Part shown: positions 1 to 6,919 of the stretch, in pieces
How positions within the stretch are numbered: the first letter of the stretch is position 1
How the letters are laid out: each line of letters begins with the position of its first letter
Source: Candidatus Eiseniibacteriota bacterium
GTDB lineage: Bacteria; Joyebacterota; Joyebacteria; Joyebacterales; Joyebacteraceae
Length of the DNA: 8,045 nucleotides
NCBI GenBank assembly: GCA_030638405.1
Contig: DAOWER010000280.1
Location: 1 to 8,045 of the forward strand
Direction: 5' to 3'
Program-made: the position numbers and the translations under genes
Notes under the pieces: model-generated
Database searches by the model: none
What the model was told of the DNA's origin: nothing
Seen by the model: only the letters and a program-made list of their open reading frames with translations

Positions 1-33
1 TCCCGCCTTGAGACGGACGTTCAGATGTGGTAG
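1..33 (+). CDS. possible C-terminal end of an upstream gene (partial)
   Basis: Read in frame from base 1, the window opens with ten sense codons (SRLETDVQMW) and a TAG stop at 31-33. The following 94 bases hold no convincing gene before the next start, and every other gene here is on the same strand, so this may be the tail of the preceding operon gene. Ten residues are too few to assign a family. Another frame stays open to about position 111, so the choice of frame is a guess. Confidence 0.25.
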   Translation, partial: SRLETDVQMW

Positions 34-127
34 CAGAAGTGGTGCTGGGTCTGGCTCCGCGCGCGGGCCGGCGCAACGAACGCAGCAGGGGACCGGAGCC
101 CGGGAGCTGTGACGAGAGGAGGGCGGA

Positions 128-1039
128 ATGAGGACCCTGTTTCTTGCAGTGCTTGCGGCGGCCCTTCTGGCCGTCCCGTTCATCTGCCGGGCATGCACCG
201 GCTTCGCCGTCTACTCAGAGAGAGCCCTCTATGGGATGAACTTCGACTACGACGCCAGCGTTCCGGTGAGGCTCCTTGTAGACGAATCAGGAGGAACGAG
301 GGCCTTCCATCTGGCCTTCGTGAGGGGACTCAGGAGGATACCGAGGACAGCAGGCATGAACGAGCACGGGCTCTTCGTATCGAACCAGGAGCTGCATCCC
401 ATGGTGCCCGACGCGCCGGGGCCCGGTCCAGGGGAGCAGTGCCCTTGGGAGCTGTACGCACAGGCGCTCTCGGAGTTCGCGACCGTCTCCGATGTCGAGG
501 GACACCTCGCGACCCACCGCATGGTCAGTTGCCCTGGGATCACGCTCCACCTCCTGTTCGCCGACCCCTCCGGACGCGCCATGATCGTCGAGCCCGGGGA
601 TGACAACAACGTCGTCATCCCGATCGAGCGCGACTACATCGTGATGACGAACTTCGCAAACTGCGAGTTCATCGGGAGCGACATCGACGACGTCCACGGC
701 GTCGGCGGCGGCCGGTACAGAATCGCACACGACTACCTCGAGGAGCATCTCAAGAGCTTCGATGTGGCGAACGGACTCGAACTGCTCGAGAAGACGTCGT
801 GGTCCGCGACGCGCTGCTCCATGGTCTTCGACCCAGAGCTCGGCGAGGTCTACGTAGCCCTCGAGCGCGACTTCGACCGGATACTCAGGGTGTCGCTCGA
901 GGACAGGACCGTCGAGACCTACTCGGGGTACGAGGAACACATGTCCTGGCCTCTGAACGAACGGGGCATCCCGACGACTGTGCTCCTGGGGGGCAAGCCG
1001 ACCTTCTTCGAGCGAATCAGAGGGTTCTTCGGAGGGTAG
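128..1039 (+). CDS. secreted Ntn hydrolase, choloylglycine hydrolase / linear amide C-N hydrolase-like
   Basis: The 303-residue protein probably cleaves a linear amide bond outside the cytoplasm; its substrate is unknown. Residues 1-22 form a signal peptide (Arg2, then a Leu/Ala-rich core, ending ICRA). Cleavage after Ala22 would expose Cys23 in CTGF, the N-terminal nucleophile expected for this Ntn family. Further family landmarks are GMNFD (36-40, Asp40), MNEHGL (77-82), DPSG with a following VEPG (about 155-167), MTN (173-175) and SWSATR (224-229), which match in order the Asp, Asn and Arg active-site positions of bile salt hydrolases and penicillin V acylases. The usual Arg of the GRNxD motif is Met37 here. 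The length is normal for the family. The ATG is preceded by AGGAGG (117-122) at 5 bases. The next gene follows after 37 bases, so co-transcription is likely. Fold assignment is fairly sure; bile salt hydrolase activity is not implied. Confidence 0.8.
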   Translation: MRTLFLAVLAAALLAVPFICRACTGFAVYSERALYGMNFDYDASVPVRLLVDESGGTRAFHLAFVRGLRRIPRTAGMNEHGLFVSNQELHPMVPDAPGPGPGEQCPWELYAQALSEFATVSDVEGHLATHRMVSCPGITLHLLFADPSGRAMIVEPGDDNNVVIPIERDYIVMTNFANCEFIGSDIDDVHGVGGGRYRIAHDYLEEHLKSFDVANGLELLEKTSWSATRCSMVFDPELGEVYVALERDFDRILRVSLEDRTVETYSGYEEHMSWPLNERGIPTTVLLGGKPTFFERIRGFFGG

Positions 1040-1066
1040 CGCGAGGAAGCCCGTGCCGCCTGGGGG

Positions 1067-1070
1067 GGAG
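1067..1070 (+). promoter_or_regulatory. ribosome binding site deciding the ATG start of the GH38-like gene
   Basis: A run of G ending in GGAG lies 6 bases before ATG 1077, the preferred start. An in-frame GTG at 1053 would add eight residues (MPPGGEQP) and also has a weaker purine-rich stretch (GAGGAAG, 1043-1049) upstream. ATG is preferred because of the start codon and because the conserved domain begins at about residue 11 from it. Confidence 0.55.
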
Positions 1071-1076
1071 CAGCCA

Positions 1077-3563
1077 ATGTCAGCACACGAGAACCCGTCC
1101 GTGAAGACGCTATACGTCATCCATCACACGCACACCGACATCGGCTACACCGAGCTTCAGGGGCGCGTAGCGCGCTGGCAGTCGGACTTCATTCGCCAGG
1201 CGCTCGACATCATCGAGCGAACACGCGATCGAATAGGTCTCGACTTCGACGGGTTCAGGTGGACGTGCGAGACGTTCTGGGGTGTCGAGCGGTTCCTCGA
1301 GCAGGCGACCGCCGACGAAGCCGAGGCGTTTGCCGCGGCCGTCCGCTCAGGCGCCATCGGCCTCTCCGGCAACTACCTGAACCTCAACGAGCTCTTGGGT
1401 TACGAGACTCTCTCAAGCGTGCTCGCGCGCGCCGCCGACTACGCGGTGTCGATAGGCGCGCCGATAGACTCGGCGATGACGGCCGACATCAACGGCTACA
1501 GCTGGGGCTACTCCCAGGCTCTCCACGACAACGGCGTGGAGAATCTCTTCACGTGCATACACACGCATCACGGAATGTACCCGCTGGGCGCCAAGCAGTT
1601 GCCGTTCTGGTGGGAGACGCCGGGGGGCGACCGCGTGCTCGTGTGGAGCGGCGAGCACTACCACTTCGGGAACGAGCTCGGGGTCGTTCCGCAGGCCGTA
1701 TCGTCGTATCGAACCAAGGACGACTGCGACGCGGAGATGATCTACCACGACCAATGGGGCGTGGCGGAGAGGCGCATCCCGCGCTATTTCGAGAAACTGG
1801 AGTCGGAGGGCTACCCGTACGCCTTCGTTCCCGTCATGGCATCGGGCCTGCGCTCCGACAACGCGCCGCCGTCGCCCAGAATCGTCGACTTCATCGAGCG
1901 CTGGAACCACGAGCACGGGGACCGCTACCGGATCAGAATGGCGACGCTCTCCCAGTTCTTCGGGCGCCTCAGGGAATCCGCGGGCGACATGCCGGTGCAC
2001 CGTGGCGACTGGCCCGACTGGTGGTCGGACGGCTGCGCAGGCGACCCGGAGAGCACGATGCTCTTTCGCCGAGCGCAGCGCTCGCTCGACTACTACCGGA
2101 GGCTGCTCGAGCGCTATCCGAACCTGCACCGCAGGGACACCCTTAGCGTCGAGCGCGACCTGGCGCTCTACTCAGAGCACACGTTCAGCCACAGCTTCTC
2201 GGTGATAGAGCCTTGGCACTTCATGGTGCATGCGATCTCCGAGAGGAAGAAGGGCTTCGCAGCGAGCGCGCACGACGACGCCCGCGAACTGGTCACCGGC
2301 GCGCTGGAGGAACTCGGCGCGGCGCCGCTGGACGCGGTCGCGGGCCTGAGCTATCAGGCGATCAACCCGCTCGACCACGCCGTGAGCGGCATCGGGCGCC
2401 TTCTCGTCGGACACTTCGAGTTCCACGAGCTGGGATTCGACCGCGGCGCGAGAGTGATGGACGTCGAGGCCGACACCGAGCTGCCCTGCCAGCTCCTGCT
2501 CACGCCAGCCGGCGCGCAGTTCGTCGTCCACGTGGAGTTGGAGGCTGGTGAGGAGCGCCGCCTGGAGCTGGTGCCGGGGGACGCGAGAAGCGACGGACGT
2601 GGCGCGTCGGAGCCGAGCGACTCGAGTGCGCACGAACCGCCGGTGTCGTGTGACGCGGCTGACGGAGGTGCGACGACCGGACCGCCGCCGGCGAGCGGCC
2701 GCGGTCATCTCGAGACCCCGTTTGTGCGAATAGTCTGGGCGCCCGGCGACGGCATCATCAGCTGGTTCGACACGGCGCTGTCGCGGGAGCTCCTGCGTCC
2801 GGACCGCCGCCACGCCGCCTTCACGCCCGTTCACGAGGTGACGCCGGTACCTGGGCGGGACGACGTCTGGCCGGTGCGCGGGAAGATGGAGCTCAACAGA
2901 AAGGGCGACGACGCCGTCCGGTCCACGGGCTGTCTGGTCGGGTCGAGCGGAGTCGAGACAGGGGAGGTGTTCGTTTCGACGTCTCTCGACTACGGTGTGC
3001 CTGGAGCGAGCCTCTACACGGTGGAACTCCGGGCCTACCTGGACGAACCACGAGTCGACGTGGCCGTCAGGATACACAAGGACAGCGTCTGGGAGCCGGA
3101 GAACGTCTACCTGTCGCTACCCTTCACGACAGGTGTGCCGGACGCGCAGCTCTGGCTCGACAAGACCGGCGCCGCGGTGCGGCCGCGCGTCGACCAGATA
3201 CCGGGGACGCTCACGGACTTCTACAGCATTCAGGAGGGGTTCGCGATCGTGTCCGAGGGCTACGGCGTGGCGATCGCGGCACCCGACGGCCACCTCATCC
3301 AACTCGGCGCGCTCGAGCACGGCGTCAGGCTCCTTGCGGGCGATCCCGCCCTGGCGGACGACCCCGCGCACCCCTACGCATGGCTCATGACCAACTACTG
3401 GGAAACCAACTTCGCGGCAGAGCTGGGGGGCTTCTACGAGTTCCGCTACTCGGTCATGTGGGGCGATGAACTGGCGGACGAGGCGTCGGCGCTCAGAGCG
3501 TGCAGGGACACGAACTGGGGCATCCGCTGCTTCAGGCTGAAGCGCGAGGCAGGTGGCTGCTGA
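1077..3563 (+). CDS. glycoside hydrolase family 38-like protein (divergent alpha-mannosidase-type)
   Basis: This 828-residue protein has no signal peptide and is probably cytoplasmic. Its N-terminal half resembles the GH38 (alpha/beta)7 catalytic domain. VIHHTHTDIGYTE (14-26) corresponds to the GH38 HxHxD metal motif, so His19 and Asp21 are candidate zinc ligands. MTADINGYSWG (134-144) corresponds to the nucleophile motif, making Asp137 the likely nucleophile. YSEHTFSHS (366-374, His368) may supply the remaining metal ligand. The beta-rich C-terminal half (about 545-828) begins with FVRIVW and DGIISWFD, as in GH38 C-terminal domains. Between the halves lies a Gly/Ser/Pro/Asp-rich linker (about 502-543). 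The known family role is retaining hydrolysis of alpha-mannosides. The metal motif differs from the canonical form seen in the second GH38 gene at 7972, and the protein may belong to a GH38-like family of unknown function (DUF5054-type). Substrate is therefore uncertain. It probably shares a transcript with the upstream hydrolase. Confidence 0.8.
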   Translation: MSAHENPSVKTLYVIHHTHTDIGYTELQGRVARWQSDFIRQALDIIERTRDRIGLDFDGFRWTCETFWGVERFLEQATADEAEAFAAAVRSGAIGLSGNYLNLNELLGYETLSSVLARAADYAVSIGAPIDSAMTADINGYSWGYSQALHDNGVENLFTCIHTHHGMYPLGAKQLPFWWETPGGDRVLVWSGEHYHFGNELGVVPQAVSSYRTKDDCDAEMIYHDQWGVAERRIPRYFEKLESEGYPYAFVPVMASGLRSDNAPPSPRIVDFIERWNHEHGDRYRIRMATLSQFFGRLRESAGDMPVHRGDWPDWWSDGCAGDPESTMLFRRAQRSLDYYRRLLERYPNLHRRDTLSVERDLALYSEHTFSHSFSVIEPWHFMVHAISERKKGFAASAHDDARELVTGALEELGAAPLDAVAGLSYQAINPLDHAVSGIGRLLVGHFEFHELGFDRGARVMDVEADTELPCQLLLTPAGAQFVVHVELEAGEERRLELVPGDARSDGRGASEPSDSSAHEPPVSCDAADGGATTGPPPASGRGHLETPFVRIVWAPGDGIISWFDTALSRELLRPDRRHAAFTPVHEVTPVPGRDDVWPVRGKMELNRKGDDAVRSTGCLVGSSGVETGEVFVSTSLDYGVPGASLYTVELRAYLDEPRVDVAVRIHKDSVWEPENVYLSLPFTTGVPDAQLWLDKTGAAVRPRVDQIPGTLTDFYSIQEGFAIVSEGYGVAIAAPDGHLIQLGALEHGVRLLAGDPALADDPAHPYAWLMTNYWETNFAAELGGFYEFRYSVMWGDELADEASALRACRDTNWGIRCFRLKREAGGC

Positions 3564-3588
3564 CATGGCTCCGGCCCCACGCACCGGC

Positions 3589-3601
3589 TCACCGTCGGTG
3601 A
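3589..3601. promoter_or_regulatory. 13-base perfect palindrome, candidate operator
   Basis: TCACCGTCGGTGA has two 6-base arms that are exact inverse complements around a single central T. It lies in the 137-base gap between the GH38-like gene and the CBM9-like gene and overlaps the proposed -35 hexamer at 3598-3603. A one-base centre and no following T-run argue against an intrinsic terminator. A repressor site controlling the downstream sugar genes is the best guess. An extra CACCG copy at 3582-3586 lies just upstream. In GC-rich DNA a chance 6+6 palindrome is possible. Confidence 0.4.
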
Positions 3602-3626
3602 AACGCCCGGCGAAATAGTGTATACT
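3598..3626 (+). promoter_or_regulatory. candidate sigma70-type promoter upstream of the CBM9-like gene
   Basis: TATACT at 3621-3626 matches the -10 consensus at five of six positions and sits in one of the few AT-rich patches of this window. GTGAAA at 3598-3603 matches TTGACA at four of six positions, with a 17-base spacer. Transcription would begin near 3633, giving a leader of about 65-70 bases before the GTG at 3701. This would drive the CBM9, symporter, GH130 and second GH38 genes separately from the two genes upstream. Confidence 0.5.
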
Positions 3627-3690
3627 CCCCGGAACATGCGCGGCGAATCCGTCTCCCGGGTCGCTACGCTGCCGCCGCATCACGCAACAC

Positions 3691-3696
3691 GGAGAG
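3691..3696 (+). promoter_or_regulatory. ribosome binding site supporting a GTG start
   Basis: GGAGAG lies just before GTG 3701; its GGAG core ends 6 bases from the start. No in-frame ATG gives a better N-terminus, and starting here yields a complete signal peptide. Confidence 0.55.
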
Positions 3697-3700
3697 AAGC

Positions 3701-4834
3701 GTGGAACGTCAACCGCAGAGCGCCCGGCGCTTTGGGAGCCAAGCGAGTGCGCTCGCCCTGGTCTGCCTGGTCCTCGGACTGACGAGTTCCGCGGCTTCAG
3801 ATGTCCCGGCCTACGTGTTCCCCGAACCCGCCATCGATAGTCCTCCGAAGCACTACATCTGCCACAAGGCCGAAGTCTCCCTCGACATCGACGGTCGCCT
3901 GGACGAACCCTCCTGGGACGCGGCGCCCTGGACCGATGAGTTCGTGGACATCGAAGGCGAGCGCCTGCCGGCGCCCCGCTTCTCGACCAGGGCGAAGATG
4001 CTGTGGGACGATGACTTCTTCTACGTGGCGGCCGAGATGGAGGAACCTCACGTCTGGGCCACGTTGACGGAACGCGACGCCGTCATCTTCTACGACAACG
4101 ACTTCGAGATCTTCATCGACCCCGACGGCGACACTCACGAGTACTACGAGCTCGAGGTCAATGCTCTCGGCACCGAGTGGGATCTGCTTCTGACGAGGCC
4201 CTACCGTGATGGTGGCACGGCCATCGACTCCTGGGACATCCGGGGCCTCCGGACGGGCATCCGGATCGACGGGACGCTCAACGACCCGGGAGATACCGAC
4301 GGGGGCTGGAGCGTGGAGCTCGCCATCCCGTGGGCGGTGCTCGAGGAGTGCGCGCACAAGCCGGCGCCTCCAGAGAATGGAGACCAGTGGCGCATCAACT
4401 TCTCGCGCGTCGAGTGGCGGACGGAAGTCGTTGACGGCGAATACGTCAAGACCACAGACCCGGAGACCGGACGGCCGCTCCCAGAGAACAACTGGGTGTG
4501 GTCGCCGCAGGGACTCATCAACATGCACTACCCCGAGATGTGGGGGTACGTACAGTTCTCGGACGTGGCGCCGGGGGCGGGCGAGACGGCGTACGTGCCG
4601 GACACCGCGAACGCGGCCAGGTTCGCCCTGATGGAGCTGTACTACAGGGAGAGGACGTTCTTCGGGAACAACGGCGCCTTCACGGACGACCCCGAGGCGC
4701 TGGGACTCGGAGACGCGCCGGACGGTGTGAGCTGGCCGCCCGACATCTTCGTGTCGCCGAGCGCGTTCGAGGCCTCGCTCACGGCGCGGGACGGGACGAC
4801 GCTCCGCATCTCGCAGGACGGGCACATCTGGTAG
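3701..4834 (+). CDS. exported carbohydrate-binding family 9 (CBM9)-like protein
   Basis: This 377-residue exported protein has no visible catalytic module and probably binds sugar or glycan outside the cytoplasm. Residues 1-33 form a signal peptide: arginines at 3, 9 and 10, a hydrophobic core ALALVCLVLGL, then TSSAAS. Cys22 lies inside the hydrophobic core without a good lipobox, so a lipoprotein is unlikely. The CBM9/DOMON-like beta-sandwich spans about 56-290. It has the family hallmarks LDIDGRLDEPSWD (61-73), AKMLWDDDFFYVAAEMEEPHV (98-118 region), YDNDFEIFIDPDGD (131-144), YYELEVNALGTEWDLLL (148-164), WSVELAIPW (203-211), WRINFSRVEW (230-239) and NWVWSPQG (264-271). About 85 C-terminal residues remain unassigned. 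The gene begins with GTG after GGAGAG and follows the only good promoter found. The symporter gene lies 67 bases downstream, consistent with capture followed by uptake. The family name is secure; the ligand is not known. Confidence 0.85.
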   Translation: MERQPQSARRFGSQASALALVCLVLGLTSSAASDVPAYVFPEPAIDSPPKHYICHKAEVSLDIDGRLDEPSWDAAPWTDEFVDIEGERLPAPRFSTRAKMLWDDDFFYVAAEMEEPHVWATLTERDAVIFYDNDFEIFIDPDGDTHEYYELEVNALGTEWDLLLTRPYRDGGTAIDSWDIRGLRTGIRIDGTLNDPGDTDGGWSVELAIPWAVLEECAHKPAPPENGDQWRINFSRVEWRTEVVDGEYVKTTDPETGRPLPENNWVWSPQGLINMHYPEMWGYVQFSDVAPGAGETAYVPDTANAARFALMELYYRERTFFGNNGAFTDDPEALGLGDAPDGVSWPPDIFVSPSAFEASLTARDGTTLRISQDGHIW

Positions 4835-4901
4835 ACCGCCGCGTCTCTGATGCCCGCGCTCCACTCACGGAACGGCACAACGAGTTCAAGGAGAGCCACC
4901 G

Positions 4902-6917
4902 ATGAACATGGCGCCTGTCGACTGGGGCATCCTCTTCGTGGTGCTCGGAGTCATGGTCGGCGGTGTCCTCATGAGCCGCGGCTACATGAGGAGCGTCGCG
5001 GACTTCCTCGTGGCGGGCAGGACCGCCGGGCGCTATCTCATCAGCATGGCCGCGGGCATAGCAGGACTGGGCGCCATCACGATAGTGGGCCTGCTGGAGA
5101 TGAACTACATCGCCGGCTTCTCCATGACGTGGTGGGGCTTCACGATGAGCGTGGTCATCCTCATCATCACGGTCTCAGGCTGGGTCATCTACCGCTTCCG
5201 GCAAACGCGCGCGCTGACGCTCGCGCAGTTCTTCGAGACGCGCTACAGCAAGAAGTTCCGCATCTTCGCGGGAGTCATCGCGTTTGCGTCGGGGCTCATC
5301 AACTTCGGCATCTTCCCGGCGGTCGGCGCGCGTTTCTTCATCCATTTCTGCGGGCTGCCCGCGGCCGTGGGCGTCTTCGGCCTCGCCGTTCCGACGTTCC
5401 CGCTCGTGATGATAGCGCTCTTGGGGATAGCGCTCTTCTTCGTCTTCTCCGGTGGGCAGGTCGCCGTCATCATCACGGACTTCGCGCAGGGCCTCTTGGT
5501 CAACGTCGTCTTCGTCGTCATCGTCCTCTACCTGTTCCTGCAGGTCGACTGGACGCAGGTAGTGGAGGCGCTCGCCATGGCGCCCGAGAACGCCTCGCTG
5601 ATCAATCCATTCAAGACCAGCCACATCGAGGACTTCAACTTCTGGTACTTCCTCATCGGCATCGTCGGCGTCCTCTACGGCGCCATGTCCTGGCAGGGCA
5701 CACAGGCGTACAACAGCTCGGCAAAGAGCGCCCACGAAGCGAAGATGGGAAGCGTGCTCGGGAACTGGCGCGGGTTTCCGCAGGGCCTGTTCCTGCTCTT
5801 CGTTCCCATCGTCCTCTATACGGTGATGCACCACCCGGACTTCACACACATAGCGTCCAGCGTCGAGAGTGCGATCGCGGGCGTTGGGAACGAGGCCATC
5901 CAGAGCCAGCTCAGGGGGCCGCTGGTGCTCGCGCGGCTGCTTCCGGTCGGGCTGATGGGAGCGTTCGCCGCCGTCATGCTGGCTGCCTTCATCAGCACGC
6001 ACGACACCTATCTGCATTCGTGGGGCAGCATCTTCATCCAGGACGTCGTCATGCCGTTCAGGAAGGAGCGGCTCTCGCAGAAACAGCACCTGCGGCTGCT
6101 CCGGTGGTCCATCTTCGGCGTGGCCGTCTTCATCTTCTTCTTCAGCCTCCTGTTCCAGCAGAGCGAGTACATCTTCCTTTTCTTCGCCATCACCGGCGCC
6201 ATCTTCGCGGGCGGCTCCGGCGCCGTCATCATCGGCGGGCTCTACTGGAAGCGCGGTACCGCCCCGGGCGCGTGGACCGCGCTCATCACGGGATCGACCA
6301 TAGCGGTCGGAGGCATCCTGATCCACAGGCTGCCGGAGGAGATGTTCCTCACGACGCCCGAGAACCTCTCCCGGCTCGCCGAACACGGCTGGGGCCTTCT
6401 GAACTGGCTCTACCATATCAACGGCCAGCAGTACTGGGCGGTGGCCATGGGTGCGTCGAGCGTCCTCTACGTGCTGGTGTCGCTCCTGGGGAAGCGGCGT
6501 ACCTTCGACCTCGACAGGCTGTTGCACCGCGGCAGGTACGACGCAGCGCACGAGACCACGGTCGTCAACGCGGCCCCGTCCAGGGGCTTCCGCATACTGG
6601 GCATGGGAAGGGAGTTCACGAAGGGTGACCGCATCATCTACATCGCGAGCTACGCCCAGACGGCCTTCTGGATCCTCGTGTTCATCGTGGGAACCATCTA
6701 CAACCTGCACCACGACGTGCCCGACGAGGCGTGGGCGCGGTTCTGGAAGCTTTACTTCTTCATACAGGTGGCCGTCTCGATCTTCGTCATCGTGTGGTTC
6801 TCGATAGGCGGTTTCAGAGACGTGGCCGCGATGCTCGGGCGGCTGAAGGTCATGCGACGTGACGCTGACGACGACGGCGTGGCCGAGCACGTCGACGGCA
6901 CGTCGCGGGAGGAGTGA
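4902..6917 (+). CDS. sodium:solute symporter (SSS/SLC5 family), likely sugar transporter
   Basis: This 671-residue inner-membrane protein should import a solute, probably a mannoside or its breakdown product given its neighbours, coupled to Na+. By eye there are about 14-15 hydrophobic spans. They start with DWGILFVVLGVMVGGVL (7-23), followed by the SSS-typical stretch SVADFLVAGR (31-40) and a glycine-rich broken helix AAGIAGLGAITIVG (50-63). AAFISTHDTYLHSWGS (362-377) corresponds to the helix that supplies Ser/Thr ligands to the Na2 site in vSGLT-type carriers, here Ser365 and Thr366. Two further spans (about 582-602 and 620-642) follow a polar loop of roughly 60 residues, and the tail is acidic (DADDDGV). 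The length is at the long end for the family. AAGGAGAG (4888-4895) precedes the ATG by 6 bases; a second in-frame ATG is at 4908. Its stop codon lies only 2 bases before the next start, so translational coupling is likely. Substrate assignment is inference. Confidence 0.88.
   Translation: MNMAPVDWGILFVVLGVMVGGVLMSRGYMRSVADFLVAGRTAGRYLISMAAGIAGLGAITIVGLLEMNYIAGFSMTWWGFTMSVVILIITVSGWVIYRFRQTRALTLAQFFETRYSKKFRIFAGVIAFASGLINFGIFPAVGARFFIHFCGLPAAVGVFGLAVPTFPLVMIALLGIALFFVFSGGQVAVIITDFAQGLLVNVVFVVIVLYLFLQVDWTQVVEALAMAPENASLINPFKTSHIEDFNFWYFLIGIVGVLYGAMSWQGTQAYNSSAKSAHEAKMGSVLGNWRGFPQGLFLLFVPIVLYTVMHHPDFTHIASSVESAIAGVGNEAIQSQLRGPLVLARLLPVGLMGAFAAVMLAAFISTHDTYLHSWGSIFIQDVVMPFRKERLSQKQHLRLLRWSIFGVAVFIFFFSLLFQQSEYIFLFFAITGAIFAGGSGAVIIGGLYWKRGTAPGAWTALITGSTIAVGGILIHRLPEEMFLTTPENLSRLAEHGWGLLNWLYHINGQQYWAVAMGASSVLYVLVSLLGKRRTFDLDRLLHRGRYDAAHETTVVNAAPSRGFRILGMGREFTKGDRIIYIASYAQTAFWILVFIVGTIYNLHHDVPDEAWARFWKLYFFIQVAVSIFVIVWFSIGGFRDVAAMLGRLKVMRRDADDDGVAEHVDGTSREE
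6908..6912 (+). promoter_or_regulatory. ribosome binding site favouring GTG 6920 for the GH130 gene
   Basis: GGAGG at 6908-6912 lies 7 bases before GTG 6920. An in-frame GTG at 6914 overlaps the symporter stop as GTGA, but the Shine-Dalgarno sequence is too close to it. The two starts differ by only two residues (MTV versus MAL), so function is unaffected. The site is inside the symporter coding region, as in coupled genes. Confidence 0.5.
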
Positions 6918-6919
6918 CG

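Noticed and set aside
34..127. Promoter upstream of the Ntn hydrolase gene
   Set aside because: The leader is very GC-rich and I found no -10-like hexamer at sensible spacing. CCCGGG and the CG-rich stretches are short and look like compositional effects.
128..1039. Glycosylasparaginase, which would fit N-glycan breakdown
   Set aside because: That enzyme is a different Ntn family with a Thr nucleophile exposed by internal autocleavage. This protein has a Cys nucleophile directly after a signal peptide and choloylglycine hydrolase-type motifs.
287..1120. Long open frame on the minus strand across the Ntn hydrolase gene
   Set aside because: It is antisense to a gene with a clear signal peptide and family motifs. 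Its translation is rich in Arg, Val, Asp and Glu with no recognisable motif, as expected for the shadow of a GC-rich coding frame.
3564..3600. Intrinsic terminator after the GH38-like gene
   Set aside because: The palindrome has a one-base centre and is followed by AAACGCCCGG and not a T-run; no other stable stem with a T tract is visible in the gap.
3636..3780. Small upstream reading frame starting at ATG 3636, a possible leader peptide
   Set aside because: It is out of frame with the CBM9-like gene, runs into it, has no Shine-Dalgarno sequence (CCCCGGAAC precedes it) and starts only a few bases after the predicted transcription start.
4850..6628. 592-codon forward open frame overlapping the symporter gene
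   Set aside because: It is the +1 shadow of the symporter, with Arg/His/Gly-rich low-complexity sequence, and overlaps almost the whole true gene.
5175..6890. 571-codon open frame on the minus strand inside the symporter gene
   Set aside because: Its product is an extreme run of Glu, Asp, Arg and Val, the complement of hydrophobic membrane-helix codons. There is no ribosome binding site or domain, and the forward frame is a clear transporter.
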